Of a DNA stretch of 64,000 bases, positions 1 through 7,176 are shown piece after piece (the first letter of the stretch is position 1; each line of letters begins with the position of its first letter). The notes beneath the pieces are model-generated. The model worked only from the letters and a program-made list of their open reading frames with translations. It was not told where the DNA came from and searched no databases. Origin of the DNA: Bacteroidetes bacterium UBA2475 (GTDB lineage Bacteria; Bacteroidota; Bacteroidia; B-17B0; Aurantibacillaceae); contig DDPF01000018.1 of the NCBI GenBank assembly GCA_002342065.1, positions 1-64,000 of the forward strand, in the 5' to 3' direction. The position numbers were made by a program, and so were the translations under genes.

Positions 1-1
1 C

Positions 2-139
2 CAATTTGGGGGAGCTTACAGTAACCTTTTTGCAAAAACAACCTTTGAAAGATCATTCACCATTGTAACATTAATAAGTGCCGTTTTAATTTGGTTAATA
101 AATAAAAAACAACCCGCTAACAGTGGGGTTGCAAAATAG
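2..139 (+). CDS. C-terminal fragment of a membrane protein
   Basis: An open frame enters from the left edge and stops at TAG 137-139, giving about 45 residues. It holds one clear hydrophobic helix (SFTIVTLISAVLIWLI) followed by a short basic, polar tail (NKKQPANSGVAK), the usual ending of a multi-pass inner-membrane protein. The segment before the helix (FGGAYSNLFAKTTFERS) loosely recalls the last periplasmic loop of POT/MFS peptide transporters, but that is only an impression; the family cannot be settled from 45 residues. Confidence 0.5.
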   Translation, partial: QFGGAYSNLFAKTTFERSFTIVTLISAVLIWLINKKQPANSGVAK

Positions 140-259
140 CGCATTTCGTGCTTCTATAAAAGCAGTTACTGAGTATCAGCCACTTCTTAAGGCCAAAAAC
201 CAAGGCTTTTTTGTTACTCTTGCTTTTATATTTTACTTTTATTCAGTTTAATATAGACT

Positions 260-490
260 ATGAAAACATTTAAAACGCTTATACTTATTTCTATCATCTG
301 CCTGGTTCTAATTTCCTGCAAACGAAGACATACATACTGCGTGTGTAAAACTCCTCCTAATTCTAATCTTAAACCATTCGACCCTGATTGGGGAACAAGA
401 AATTCTTTAAATAACTTTAAGGCAGATAAAAAGAGATGCGAGGATAAAGAAAAAGAAGGTTATACTGATTGTAGTTTCTCTGCTGAGTAA
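260..490 (+). CDS. small lipoprotein, unknown function
   Basis: A 76-residue protein with a signal peptide and a lipobox ending LVLISC, so the mature protein would be a lipid-anchored peptide of about 57 residues beginning CKRRHTYCVC. It has further cysteines (CVCKTP, KRCEDKE, TDCSFS), an even number that could pair in the periplasm. No family is recognised. It stands alone between a membrane-protein tail and a minus-strand secreted protein. Coding character is supported by the signal peptide and lipobox. Confidence 0.6.
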   Translation: MKTFKTLILISIICLVLISCKRRHTYCVCKTPPNSNLKPFDPDWGTRNSLNNFKADKKRCEDKEKEGYTDCSFSAE

Positions 491-624
491 ATATTATTCT
501 TAAATTAACATTCTAAAACCAAAACAACTACAATGAACCCTATGCTCTCCATTATAGAAAAAATGCTGGCAAAAGACATGGATATATAAGTTTGCTCAAT
601 TTGAAAAAAATTCTTGAAAAATAA

Positions 625-1401
625 CTAATGGTTAACGATCAGTTTTATTTTTTTAGAAGCTTTATCGTCAGAACAGGAAATAAAATAATTACCGTTTGCT
701 AATTCTGTCGTATTAATTTTTACCGAGTTTTCTCCCGCGTTTAAATTTCCGTTGTATACATCCATTACTTTTTGTCCTAAAATATTCTCAACTTCAATTT
801 TTACTTTTGTTTCTTTTACAAGATTTAAATTTAAAGTAGCAGCGTTGTTAGTAGGGTTAGGGTACACCTCCATAAGAGATACACTACCATTACTCTCTTT
901 TAAAGCCGTTACGTTAGCTGCAAGAGCTGTGGTAATGGCATTTTGTATACCGGATTGTGTTACGGTGCTATTATTTTGGTTATAATAAACAGTATAACCA
1001 CTACCGCCAACAACAATTACTTTTGGCATACCGGCAGTACCGTAGGGCGACATACTTACAGCAGCATTTGCAAATTTAGTTGCGGCAGTAATACCATTTG
1101 TTGTACACCAGTTTTGGATGGTGGTACATGAGGAATTAGCATAATCATCGGCAACATAATTTAAAACCATCCCCGGGTTAGAGGCCGAAAAACTCTGAAC
1201 CGCAGCCTGTGCCGCTAAGGCACCACTAACACAAGCGCTGCAAGGCATTACCCAGGTAATTACCACTATTTTTCCAGAGTTTAACTCAGTAAAAAGATCG
1301 TGATTGACACTTGCGCAATCGTTACAATTAAAATTTGAAGCCGTTTGGCTATACGAAATGAAAATAGAAAATGCGAATAAAATAGATAATAATTTTTTCA
1401 T
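625..1401 (-). CDS. secreted thioredoxin-like protein with T9SS C-terminal domain
   Basis: A 258-residue exported protein. Signal peptide MKKLLSILFAFSIFISYSQ; then a thioredoxin-like stretch with KIVVITWVMPCSACVSG, where PCSAC is a CxxC redox motif in the place used by thioredoxin-fold proteins, and a cis-Pro-like GTAGMPKVIVVGG segment near residue 125. From about residue 175 there is a type A T9SS sorting domain (MEVYPNPTNNAATL, ILGQKVMDVY, NGNYFIS, KLIVNH). It should cross the outer membrane through T9SS and stay on the surface or be released. The role is likely extracellular redox or disulfide chemistry, but no substrate is evident. A TAnnTTTG promoter lies 20 bp upstream. Confidence 0.8.
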   Translation of the reverse strand: MKKLLSILFAFSIFISYSQTASNFNCNDCASVNHDLFTELNSGKIVVITWVMPCSACVSGALAAQAAVQSFSASNPGMVLNYVADDYANSSCTTIQNWCTTNGITAATKFANAAVSMSPYGTAGMPKVIVVGGSGYTVYYNQNNSTVTQSGIQNAITTALAANVTALKESNGSVSLMEVYPNPTNNAATLNLNLVKETKVKIEVENILGQKVMDVYNGNLNAGENSVKINTTELANGNYFISCSDDKASKKIKLIVNH

Positions 1402-1420
1402 GAGCTTGTTTTTATATATT

Positions 1421-1428
1421 CAAATATA
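1421..1428 (-). promoter_or_regulatory. Bacteroidota -7 promoter element (TATATTTG)
   Basis: Read on the minus strand the sequence is TATATTTG, an exact match to the Bacteroidota consensus TAnnTTTG, ending 19 bp before the start codon of the secreted thioredoxin-like gene. No convincing -33 TTTG was found at the right distance. Confidence 0.5.
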
Positions 1429-1473
1429 GTAAAAATAAGGCAAAAATGAAAGAAAATTGGCTCGATGCTACCT

Positions 1474-2205
1474 TTATGTATTTTCCTTCTTTTTATTTAA
1501 AATACGGCTGATGTATTTCTCAGTAGGCATTAAAGAAATTTGAATGCGTTTAGCATAACGGATGCTGGCAGTTATATCCTTATTTTTTTCGCTGATAACG
1601 TCCTTCTGTAAAGTAATAGTTTGTCTGGCGTGCTCAATAGTGGAAGAGTGATTCCATGCGGCATACATTAATAAAGTTATAGGTATGAATATTAAAAATA
1701 TCGGAGGATCTTCTGTTCCTTTTTGCACCATCCATTCCCATGTTAACGCGCCTTTTAATTGCATATTTACGATCACATACAACATGGGGACCCAGTTTAA
1801 ACAGCAGCAAAAAAGGAGCCTCATTTTACCCCGTTGAAGTAATATGCCTAAAATAAGAAAGAACATAGCCCAGCACACTCCTATTCTATCGAGCCTCGCA
1901 GGATTAAGACACATAAACGAAGCCGAGGAGACAAGAAAACTTATTGTAAAAAAAAGATTGATGGACCTATCTACATTTTGTTGCATTTTTATAGCAAAAG
2001 GAAAAAAAAGTATGGTTAAAAAGGCAAGACCATGAATTACTTGTGCTTTTTGATATCCCAATATAAAATCGGTAATTAAAGGGAGCATAAAAATTACAGA
2101 GAACATAATACTTAAACGCAGGATCATAATAGCCCTCGCTTGCTCAAATACATCATCAGTTCGTGCTAATATATCCCCAATAAAATATTTCCTGAATTTA
2201 TTCAT
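1474..2205 (-). CDS. multi-pass membrane protein ending in a phosphatase-type linker but lacking the phosphatase
   Basis: A 243-residue protein with about six hydrophobic helices between residues 25 and 195 (LRLSIMFSVIFMLPL, INLFFTISFLVSSA, WAMFFLILGILL, IFLIFIPITLLMYAAW). The tail is a short coiled coil, LQKDVISEKNKDITASIRYA, then KRIQISLMPTEKYI. That block is the usual linker placed just before PP2C/SpoIIE phosphatase or kinase output domains in Bacteroidota sensors (form SIxYAKRIQxxxLP). Here the protein ends about ten residues later and only 72 bp separates it from the next gene, so the catalytic domain is absent. A TPR protein at 51547-53106 ends the same way. Sensor or scaffold role inferred. 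Confidence 0.6.
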   Translation of the reverse strand: MNKFRKYFIGDILARTDDVFEQARAIMILRLSIMFSVIFMLPLITDFILGYQKAQVIHGLAFLTILFFPFAIKMQQNVDRSINLFFTISFLVSSASFMCLNPARLDRIGVCWAMFFLILGILLQRGKMRLLFCCCLNWVPMLYVIVNMQLKGALTWEWMVQKGTEDPPIFLIFIPITLLMYAAWNHSSTIEHARQTITLQKDVISEKNKDITASIRYAKRIQISLMPTEKYISRILNKKKENT

Positions 2206-2288
2206 TTCATAATTTCACTACTACCAAATTTAGTCTTTTATTCACAATAAAAAAACGCGACATAAGTAGCAATAATTTAGGCTTTTTA

Positions 2289-2296
2289 TATCTTTG
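2289..2296 (+). promoter_or_regulatory. -7 promoter element (TATCTTTG)
   Basis: An exact TAnnTTTG match 25 bp upstream of the DinB-like gene start at 2322, in a short AT-rich intergenic region. Confidence 0.5.
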
Positions 2297-2321
2297 ATAA
2301 ACGATCTATACTCAAAATAAC

Positions 2322-2801
2322 ATGAGCACAACAACACAAATAGCAAAACATTTTAGGGAAGTGCATTTTGGCTGCAACTGGACCTGGTCGAACCTGAAAG
2401 ATAACCTGGCAGATGTTAGCTGGGAACAAGCAACTACAAAGCTCGATTCTTTTAATACTATTGTTGCATTAACGTATCATATTAATTATTTTGTTGTTGC
2501 TGCTTTAAAAGTATTAGAAGGAAAAGAACTCGATTCAAAAGATGAATTCAGTTTTGACCATCCACCAATTAATTGCAAAGAAGACTGGGAAAAATTGTGC
2601 AACAAATGTTTTTCTGATGCCGAAAAATTTGCAACATTGGTTGAACAATTACCGGAAAGTAAACTTTGGGAAGATTTTTCCGATAAAAAATACGGTAATT
2701 ATTATCGAAACTTACACGGTATTATTGAGCACAGTCATTATCACCTGGGGCAAATAGCCATTATTAAGAAATTGGTGTTGGTTGCTGGTGACAGAAGGTA
2801 A
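2322..2801 (+). CDS. DinB-superfamily protein (DUF1572-like)
   Basis: A 159-residue soluble protein of about the usual length for the DinB/YfiT four-helix-bundle superfamily. The expected metal ligands are visible: a histidine in the second helix (VALTYHINYFV) and a pair in the last helix (EHSHYHLGQIAII), the HxxxH pattern that with the first His makes the three-His metal site. WSNLKDNLADVSWEQA is the typical first helix. Members are metal-dependent thiol transferases or hydrolases of mostly unknown substrate; no enzymatic role can be named here. It has its own promoter and no co-oriented partner. Confidence 0.75.
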   Translation: MSTTTQIAKHFREVHFGCNWTWSNLKDNLADVSWEQATTKLDSFNTIVALTYHINYFVVAALKVLEGKELDSKDEFSFDHPPINCKEDWEKLCNKCFSDAEKFATLVEQLPESKLWEDFSDKKYGNYYRNLHGIIEHSHYHLGQIAIIKKLVLVAGDRR

Positions 2802-2881
2802 AGGGATAAGTAAAAATTTTCTTCCCTTAAAATATTTAAAGATCCAAAGTTTCAAAAGTTTAAAGAGCACTTCGGATCGTT

Positions 2882-3214
2882 TTAGTTTTTTTGAGCGAAT
2901 AGCGATCCGGGTGGCCCACGAAGAAAAACGACGTATTGAAAGATTATATTTAAATTTCCAACAGTATAGGACGTTATAATACCAGACTTTGTTGAGAATA
3001 AACTTACCTGGTATAACTGTTTTGGGAGTGACGAAGGAAACGAAAATATATAATCGCATATTGGACAATCATGTTCTAATTTGCAATAATGTGTTTCCTT
3101 TATTTCACAATGATCTTCATTAAAATGTTCAACATCGTGCATCGCTTTTTCTCCTATTGGAAAAAGGACCAACAACAAAACAAATAATGAAATATATTTG
3201 CGAATCACTTTCAT
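2882..3214 (-). CDS. small exported His/Cys-rich protein, probable metal-binding (paralog B)
   Basis: A 110-residue protein with an N-terminal signal or anchor helix (YISLFVLLLVLFPIG) followed by a dense His/Cys block at residues 26-55: HDVEHFNEDHCEIKET, then HYCKLEHDCPICDY. It ends with the odd LRGPPGS segment. It is clearly paralogous to the 104-residue protein at 6332-6646, with the same order of His, Cys and acidic residues and the same LRGPP tail. It is the last gene of a minus-strand unit behind a TonB receptor (21 bp after the lipoprotein gene). Inference: a periplasmic metal chaperone or sensor for zinc or copper. No named family is recognised. Confidence 0.65.
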   Translation of the reverse strand: MKVIRKYISLFVLLLVLFPIGEKAMHDVEHFNEDHCEIKETHYCKLEHDCPICDYIFSFPSSLPKQLYQVSLFSTKSGIITSYTVGNLNIIFQYVVFLRGPPGSLFAQKN

Positions 3215-3235
3215 TTTTTAATCAAGCAGTATATC

Positions 3236-3892
3236 TTAATTAATTTTTATTTTAAAAGGTATGGCAACATCAACATCTCCGGGAGCATAGGTTCCGTTTT
3301 TAACACCGGGCTGATGTTTTAATTCAATGTTCACTTCTTTTTTAGCAGAAGTAGCTCCTGTCATCCACTCAGTTAATAAACCAATTGGTTTTGGTGTTGA
3401 TGCACCATCTGAATCTTTATAGGTAATGGTTAAATTAGTGCCGCTAATTGATACAGATGCATTTGGCAAAGCGGAAGGACTTAATTGATTAAAGAAGAAC
3501 ATGTGATCGACTGCTTCATTTAAAACTTCGTTGCTTATAGTATCAAAGGGATTTTTAGTTTCGTCTAACAATAAAAGATTAACTGTGTAGTTTTTACTTG
3601 CCAATAAATTTATTACAGAATCAGTTTGTGCAGAAGTTGTGGTTGTACCCGGTCCGTAAAAACCTGCAATTCCGCCATCACCATCAGGATCTTTGTAAAA
3701 GTAAGTAGCGGTAGTAGTACCGTTATCTACAATTACTTTCATGGTAGTTATTACTTCCGGGTCAGGATTTGGCCCGCCTGTTGTTGTTGGCGTAGGTGTA
3801 GGCTGAGGATCCTTTTTTTTCTCTTTACACGATACAGCGATCAGTGCCACTGCTACAGCGGCGCTTAAGATCATTTTTGTTGTTGTTTTCAT
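3236..3892 (-). CDS. surface or periplasmic lipoprotein linked to a TonB receptor
   Basis: A 218-residue lipoprotein. Signal peptide with lipobox AVSC at residue 22, then a lysine-rich and Pro/Thr-rich tether (KEKKKDPQPTPTPTTTGGP, residues 23-44). The body contains a beta-rich domain with YFYKDPDGDGG, a calcium-type acidic loop, and DHMFFFNQLSP. It lies 23 bp behind the TonB receptor and 21 bp before a small His/Cys-rich protein, so it is almost surely co-transcribed. By analogy with receptor-lipoprotein pairs it probably captures ligand at the outer membrane. The ligand is not shown by the sequence; the context favours a metal. Confidence 0.7.
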   Translation of the reverse strand: MKTTTKMILSAAVAVALIAVSCKEKKKDPQPTPTPTTTGGPNPDPEVITTMKVIVDNGTTTATYFYKDPDGDGGIAGFYGPGTTTTSAQTDSVINLLASKNYTVNLLLLDETKNPFDTISNEVLNEAVDHMFFFNQLSPSALPNASVSISGTNLTITYKDSDGASTPKPIGLLTEWMTGATSAKKEVNIELKHQPGVKNGTYAPGDVDVAIPFKIKIN

Positions 3893-3909
3893 TTGTTTTT
3901 GCTTTTCAT

Positions 3910-3936
3910 ATTTATTTATTTATTTGTTTGTTTGTT
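3910..3936. repeat. tetranucleotide microsatellite (ATTT/GTTT) over the receptor stop codon
   Basis: Four ATTT units run directly into two and a half GTTT units. On the coding (minus) strand they encode the last residues of the TonB receptor (KQTNK) and its stop. Slippage here would alter only the last few residues and the spacing to the lipoprotein gene. Confidence 0.6.
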
Positions 3937-6264
3937 CTTATTGTATAAGGTAAATGGCATACGTAATCTAAAGGTTATGTTTGTTCCTACCGCATCGTTA
4001 TAATATCTAAACCTATCCAGGTAATCCCTGTAAATAGTATTTAAACCATTTGTAACCGACAAAGTAAAAATTAAAGGTTGGCGTTTTATTAATAATGTTG
4101 TGCTAACATTTCCACCTACTAAAAAATATCTATCAGGTGGAGGCGCGTAATCAACATTAACAGGCACACGGGTTTGTTTATTTACTGCCTGCGACACTAT
4201 CTCAGCGTAGGTATCTTTTAAATGTTTTTTGTCCTTAAATGTATAACCGATCGTTCCTTCCAGCCGATCAGCGGGCATATAAATTAATGGCTGCTTATCG
4301 TCTATGTTATATCCACGAACAACCATCCCTCGTACTTTTAAATATAAATTAAAAGGAAAAGTATATTTTACCGAACCATCAGTTCCAAAAATGTTTGCGT
4401 TATTTTGTTTATAATAAAAAACAGGAAAAGCACCACGGATTGTAAGCTCAGGCCTGTCGCCTGGAAAGTAATAAATAAAATTATTAAAATAATAATTGTA
4501 AACGGTAAATTCCGTTTCAAATTTTTTAAAATTTAGTTGCGTATTACTTATAACATTAAACGACCTTTCGGTCTTTAAATTTTTATCGCCACGTTCAATT
4601 GTTGCCGTTCCATGGTGAAGGCCATTTGTATAAAGCTCATTTACTGATGGCGACCTCCAGCCATTGGCAGCATAAAAACTGGTTTTTAAATTAGTAAGCG
4701 GCTTGTAAATAAAGCCTGTATTAAAACTAAAGCCATTAAATGAATTATGGTAACGCACAAACTGATTTTGTTCCAGGACATAAGGTGTAATATATCTTTC
4801 ATCATAACGTGCGCCGATTTCAAATTCGATCTTTGGTAAAATATATTTTTCCAATGCAAAAACACCCCATGTACCACTAAAAAAACCGGGCAATAAATAC
4901 CTTCCTGTATAAGCATTTTCTTGGTACATTCCCTGAACACCAAATTTTCCACTAAAGCGGTTTATGTAATCATGCTCCCATAAAACTTCGCCATAATGGG
5001 TAGTTAATCTAAAATCATAATCAGGCAAATTAAGGTCGGCCAATTGATTATTGCGGGGCCTGTGTTTATCGTACTCCTGCCTTTTATTATATTGGTATGC
5101 GTAATTAGCATAAAATCTGGATCGTAAACCAGTGTGAAAATGAAAATTAAATTTTATTAATTCATGCTCGGCAACCTGCTTCGGCCTATCTATTATATAA
5201 CTAAAATCAGCTAAAGAATCTGCGGGTTTTGAACGATTAAACGCCGCTTGCAGATCGGTTAAATTTCCAATGTGAGCGCTTGAAAAAATACCGATCACTG
5301 TATTAAACTGGCTGTAAAATATTTCTGCATTAAATTTTTTACCATGATACGCTAAAGCGTATGAAAAATTTTTTTCTTCAACACCTGTGTTCTTCAAATA
5401 ATAAGTTGGTGTTTTCATGCTACCACCTTGTTTAACTGTTCCCTGAACCCGCCAGCTAAAGCCTTTTATTTTATCAAAATATCCTTGTAATTGTCCTGAT
5501 ACAATTCCTGATCTGCCGTTAGTTGCACCAACTGAATTAAACTCGCCTGTTATTGATGCTGAATCGGGAAGTGAGTTTGGTTCTATCAAAATAACACCTC
5601 CAATAGCATCGCTACCATAACGCACTGTTGAAGTGCCTCTTATAACAGTAATTTTTTGAGCAATAAATGGATCGATCTCCGGCGCGTGTTCATTACCCCA
5701 GTTTTGCCCTTCCTGCCGGATACCATTATTTAAAGTCATAATACGGTAACCTTGCATTCCATTTATCATAGGTTTACTTATAGTTGCACCATTATTAAAT
5801 GTTGTTACTCCGTTTACGCCTTTTAAAACTTCTCCTAATGGTAAGCCTTTACTTTTATCAAGTTCTTTAATGCTTATAGTTTCCATAGCCTGTGGTAAAA
5901 TTTCATCTGAACTTTTTTCCGCTATTATTTCTATATCTTTTAATTGATTAAAACTATGTGGAAGATTAAAAATTATTTTTTTTGATCTAACTAAATCGAT
6001 CGAAAAAATAGTGTCTTTACAGCCAACGTGCTGAATCAAAATTTTGTAATTGCCCATACATAGTTCCTCAAAAATAAATTCACCTTTTTCGTTGGTCTGA
6101 ATAACTTTTTCAGGAGACAACAATTTTACAACAGCAAAGCCAAGATGCTCGCTGTTATCGTCATCTCTTACTACACCTTTTAAAACAAGGTCGCATGTTT
6201 GCGAACCAGCTGTAAAAGAAAATAGCAGTATAAAAAATACTAATATTTGTTTATAAATAAACAT
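3916..6264 (-). CDS. TonB-dependent outer-membrane receptor, probable metal uptake
   Basis: A 782-residue receptor from ATG 6264 (the longer frame begins at a TTG). Signal peptide MFIYKQILVFFILLFSFTAGS; a CarboxypepD_reg-like domain at about 25-100 (LKGVVRDDDNSEHLGFAVVK); a plug domain at about 115-230 (PLGEVLKGVNGVTTFNNG, RGTSTVRYGSDAIGGVILIE); then a 22-strand barrel ending near FRLRMPFTLYNK. The plug carries QEGQNWGNEHAPEIDPF, an NEHxPEID segment shared with ZnuD-like metal receptors. Neighbours on both sides are paralogous His/Cys-rich proteins, supporting zinc, copper or a related metal as ligand. No SusD partner is present, arguing against glycan uptake. Receptor class is sure; the ligand is inferred. 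Confidence 0.88.
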   Translation of the reverse strand: MFIYKQILVFFILLFSFTAGSQTCDLVLKGVVRDDDNSEHLGFAVVKLLSPEKVIQTNEKGEFIFEELCMGNYKILIQHVGCKDTIFSIDLVRSKKIIFNLPHSFNQLKDIEIIAEKSSDEILPQAMETISIKELDKSKGLPLGEVLKGVNGVTTFNNGATISKPMINGMQGYRIMTLNNGIRQEGQNWGNEHAPEIDPFIAQKITVIRGTSTVRYGSDAIGGVILIEPNSLPDSASITGEFNSVGATNGRSGIVSGQLQGYFDKIKGFSWRVQGTVKQGGSMKTPTYYLKNTGVEEKNFSYALAYHGKKFNAEIFYSQFNTVIGIFSSAHIGNLTDLQAAFNRSKPADSLADFSYIIDRPKQVAEHELIKFNFHFHTGLRSRFYANYAYQYNKRQEYDKHRPRNNQLADLNLPDYDFRLTTHYGEVLWEHDYINRFSGKFGVQGMYQENAYTGRYLLPGFFSGTWGVFALEKYILPKIEFEIGARYDERYITPYVLEQNQFVRYHNSFNGFSFNTGFIYKPLTNLKTSFYAANGWRSPSVNELYTNGLHHGTATIERGDKNLKTERSFNVISNTQLNFKKFETEFTVYNYYFNNFIYYFPGDRPELTIRGAFPVFYYKQNNANIFGTDGSVKYTFPFNLYLKVRGMVVRGYNIDDKQPLIYMPADRLEGTIGYTFKDKKHLKDTYAEIVSQAVNKQTRVPVNVDYAPPPDRYFLVGGNVSTTLLIKRQPLIFTLSVTNGLNTIYRDYLDRFRYYNDAVGTNITFRLRMPFTLYNKNKQTNK

Positions 6265-6270
6265 TAAGAT

Positions 6271-6286
6271 CAATGCAAATGCATTG
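6271..6286. promoter_or_regulatory. inverted repeat upstream of TonB receptor, operator candidate
   Basis: A perfect 7-bp inverted repeat with 2-bp spacer (CAATGCA-AA-TGCATTG) lies 7 bp upstream of the receptor ATG and downstream of the small His/Cys-rich gene. Its position fits a metalloregulator operator (Zur or Fur type), but the sequence was not matched to a known box. Confidence 0.3.
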
Positions 6287-6331
6287 CAATAAATAATTGT
6301 TTTTAAAAAAAGAAAATTAAGCCTAGGACTA

Positions 6332-6646
6332 TTAGCTTATTGGGGGTCCACGAAGAGAAAGGCGGAATTTTGGAGATGTTATTTGATTGGATACAATAAC
6401 CGATGCCAAATCATCAGCCATTATTGAAAATACAGTAATTTGATCCTGGGTTTTAGGTAATATAGAAGAAGACGAAAAAGTATAATCACAAATTGAACAA
6501 TTATGTTCCGCTTTACAGTAATGAGTATCTTTTATTTCACAATGATCTTCATTAAAATGCTCTAAATCATGTGCCGCTTTTTCCGCTATTGGAAAAAGAA
6601 GTAATCCCAACACAAGTATTGAAATATATGAATAAAGCTTCTTCAT
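6332..6646 (-). CDS. small exported His/Cys-rich protein, probable metal-binding (paralog A)
   Basis: A 104-residue protein taken from ATG 6646 because a TAnnTTTG element sits at 6665-6672 and the longer frame (to 6757) runs into an intergenic palindrome. An N-terminal helix (SYISILVLGLLLFPIA) is followed by HDLEHFNEDHCEIKDT, then HYCKAEHNCSICDY and a final LRGPP. It shares the full ligand pattern with the protein at 2882-3214. It is the first gene of the receptor unit, 67 bp before the TonB receptor. Two copies bracketing one receptor suggest periplasmic metal handling tied to uptake. Confidence 0.65.
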   Translation of the reverse strand: MKKLYSYISILVLGLLLFPIAEKAAHDLEHFNEDHCEIKDTHYCKAEHNCSICDYTFSSSSILPKTQDQITVFSIMADDLASVIVSNQITSPKFRLSLRGPPIS

Positions 6647-6664
6647 TTTATTTGACACTACTAA

Positions 6665-6672
6665 CAAAGATA
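6665..6672 (-). promoter_or_regulatory. -7 promoter element (TATCTTTG) of the receptor unit
   Basis: A minus-strand TATCTTTG ends 18 bp before the ATG at 6646. It supports that start and marks the likely promoter of the four-gene unit running down to 2882. Confidence 0.5.
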
Positions 6673-6727
6673 ACAAATGTTTTGCCAAAAAATACTCTTT
6701 TGGTTTAATAATGCGGAAAATTGACAG

Positions 6728-6804
6728 AACGCTGATAACGCAGATTAATATGATCAAAAATGATAAAATCAGCGAAAATCTGCTAAATCTGTGTCATCTG
6801 CGTT
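6728..6804. repeat. dispersed intergenic palindrome with 19-bp arms
   Basis: Left arm aacgctgataacgcagatt (6728-6746) and right arm aatctgtgtcatctgcgtt (6786-6804) are inverted copies matching at 16 of 19 positions. The intervening 39 bp contains further atcagcg/aatctgc words. The style (AACGCTGATxACGCAGAT...) resembles dispersed repeats seen between genes in many Bacteroidota. No coding potential. Confidence 0.6.
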
Positions 6805-6814
6805 CTATTGTTTT

Positions 6815-6856
6815 GGGTGTGAGATTGCTTCGCTAACGCTCGCAATGACGGGAATG
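6815..6856. repeat. short dispersed repeat of the CGTCATTGCGAG type
   Basis: On the minus strand the core reads cgtcattgcgagcg, then ttagcgaagcaatctcac, an imperfect hairpin (cattgc pairing with gcaatc-side bases). Sequences of this form are scattered in intergenic regions of many bacteria and are usually treated as REP-like elements. It lies directly beside the 6728-6804 palindrome. Confidence 0.5.
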
Positions 6857-6859
6857 ATC

Positions 6860-7099
6860 TTATCGTTTTGAAGGGATAAAATTATTTACAAATTTAAAGA
6901 TGTTAAAGTAAACCGGTTTGTTGTACTCTTCAATATCTGAAGGCTCGGGTGTTTGTAATTTTGTTTGATTCTCAATAGAAAGAGAATTAGCGCTATAAGG
7001 AAATAAAAAATTAGTATACGTTCTTGGTGTTGCAAACCATAATGCGATAAGCAAAACAGAAATAGATAAAGATATTTTTATGACTTTGGTCTTAAACAT
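6860..7099 (-). CDS. small single-pass membrane protein, unknown
   Basis: A 79-residue protein with one N-terminal helix (ISLSISVLLIALWFATP) and a polar tail containing LQTPEPSDIEEYNKPVYFN and the terminal NNFIPSKR. No family is recognised. It sits 77 bp after yidC's stop on the opposite side (downstream of the yidC gene on the same strand) and before the repeat pair, so it may be a read-through partner of yidC. Coding status rests on length and the clean hydrophobic helix. Confidence 0.45.
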   Translation of the reverse strand: MFKTKVIKISLSISVLLIALWFATPRTYTNFLFPYSANSLSIENQTKLQTPEPSDIEEYNKPVYFNIFKFVNNFIPSKR

Positions 7100-7176
7100 T
7101 TTACACTACAAAATAACAACATTCTTTTTGATAAGGCAAAAAATTAACAAATCCCTTAAAAGCCCTATAAACAGGC

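Noticed and set aside
533..589. An 18-codon frame starting ATGAACCCTATGCTC between the small lipoprotein and the secreted thioredoxin-like gene
   Set aside because: Too short, no signal peptide or conserved neighbour, and no promoter element; chance frame is as likely.
2712..3068. 118-codon minus-strand frame over the DinB-like and small His/Cys-rich genes
   Set aside because: It overlaps two better genes in another frame and is a shadow.
6647..6757. N-terminal extension of the small His/Cys-rich gene
   Set aside because: It crosses a TATCTTTG promoter element and enters the intergenic palindrome; the start at 6646 gives a proper signal helix.
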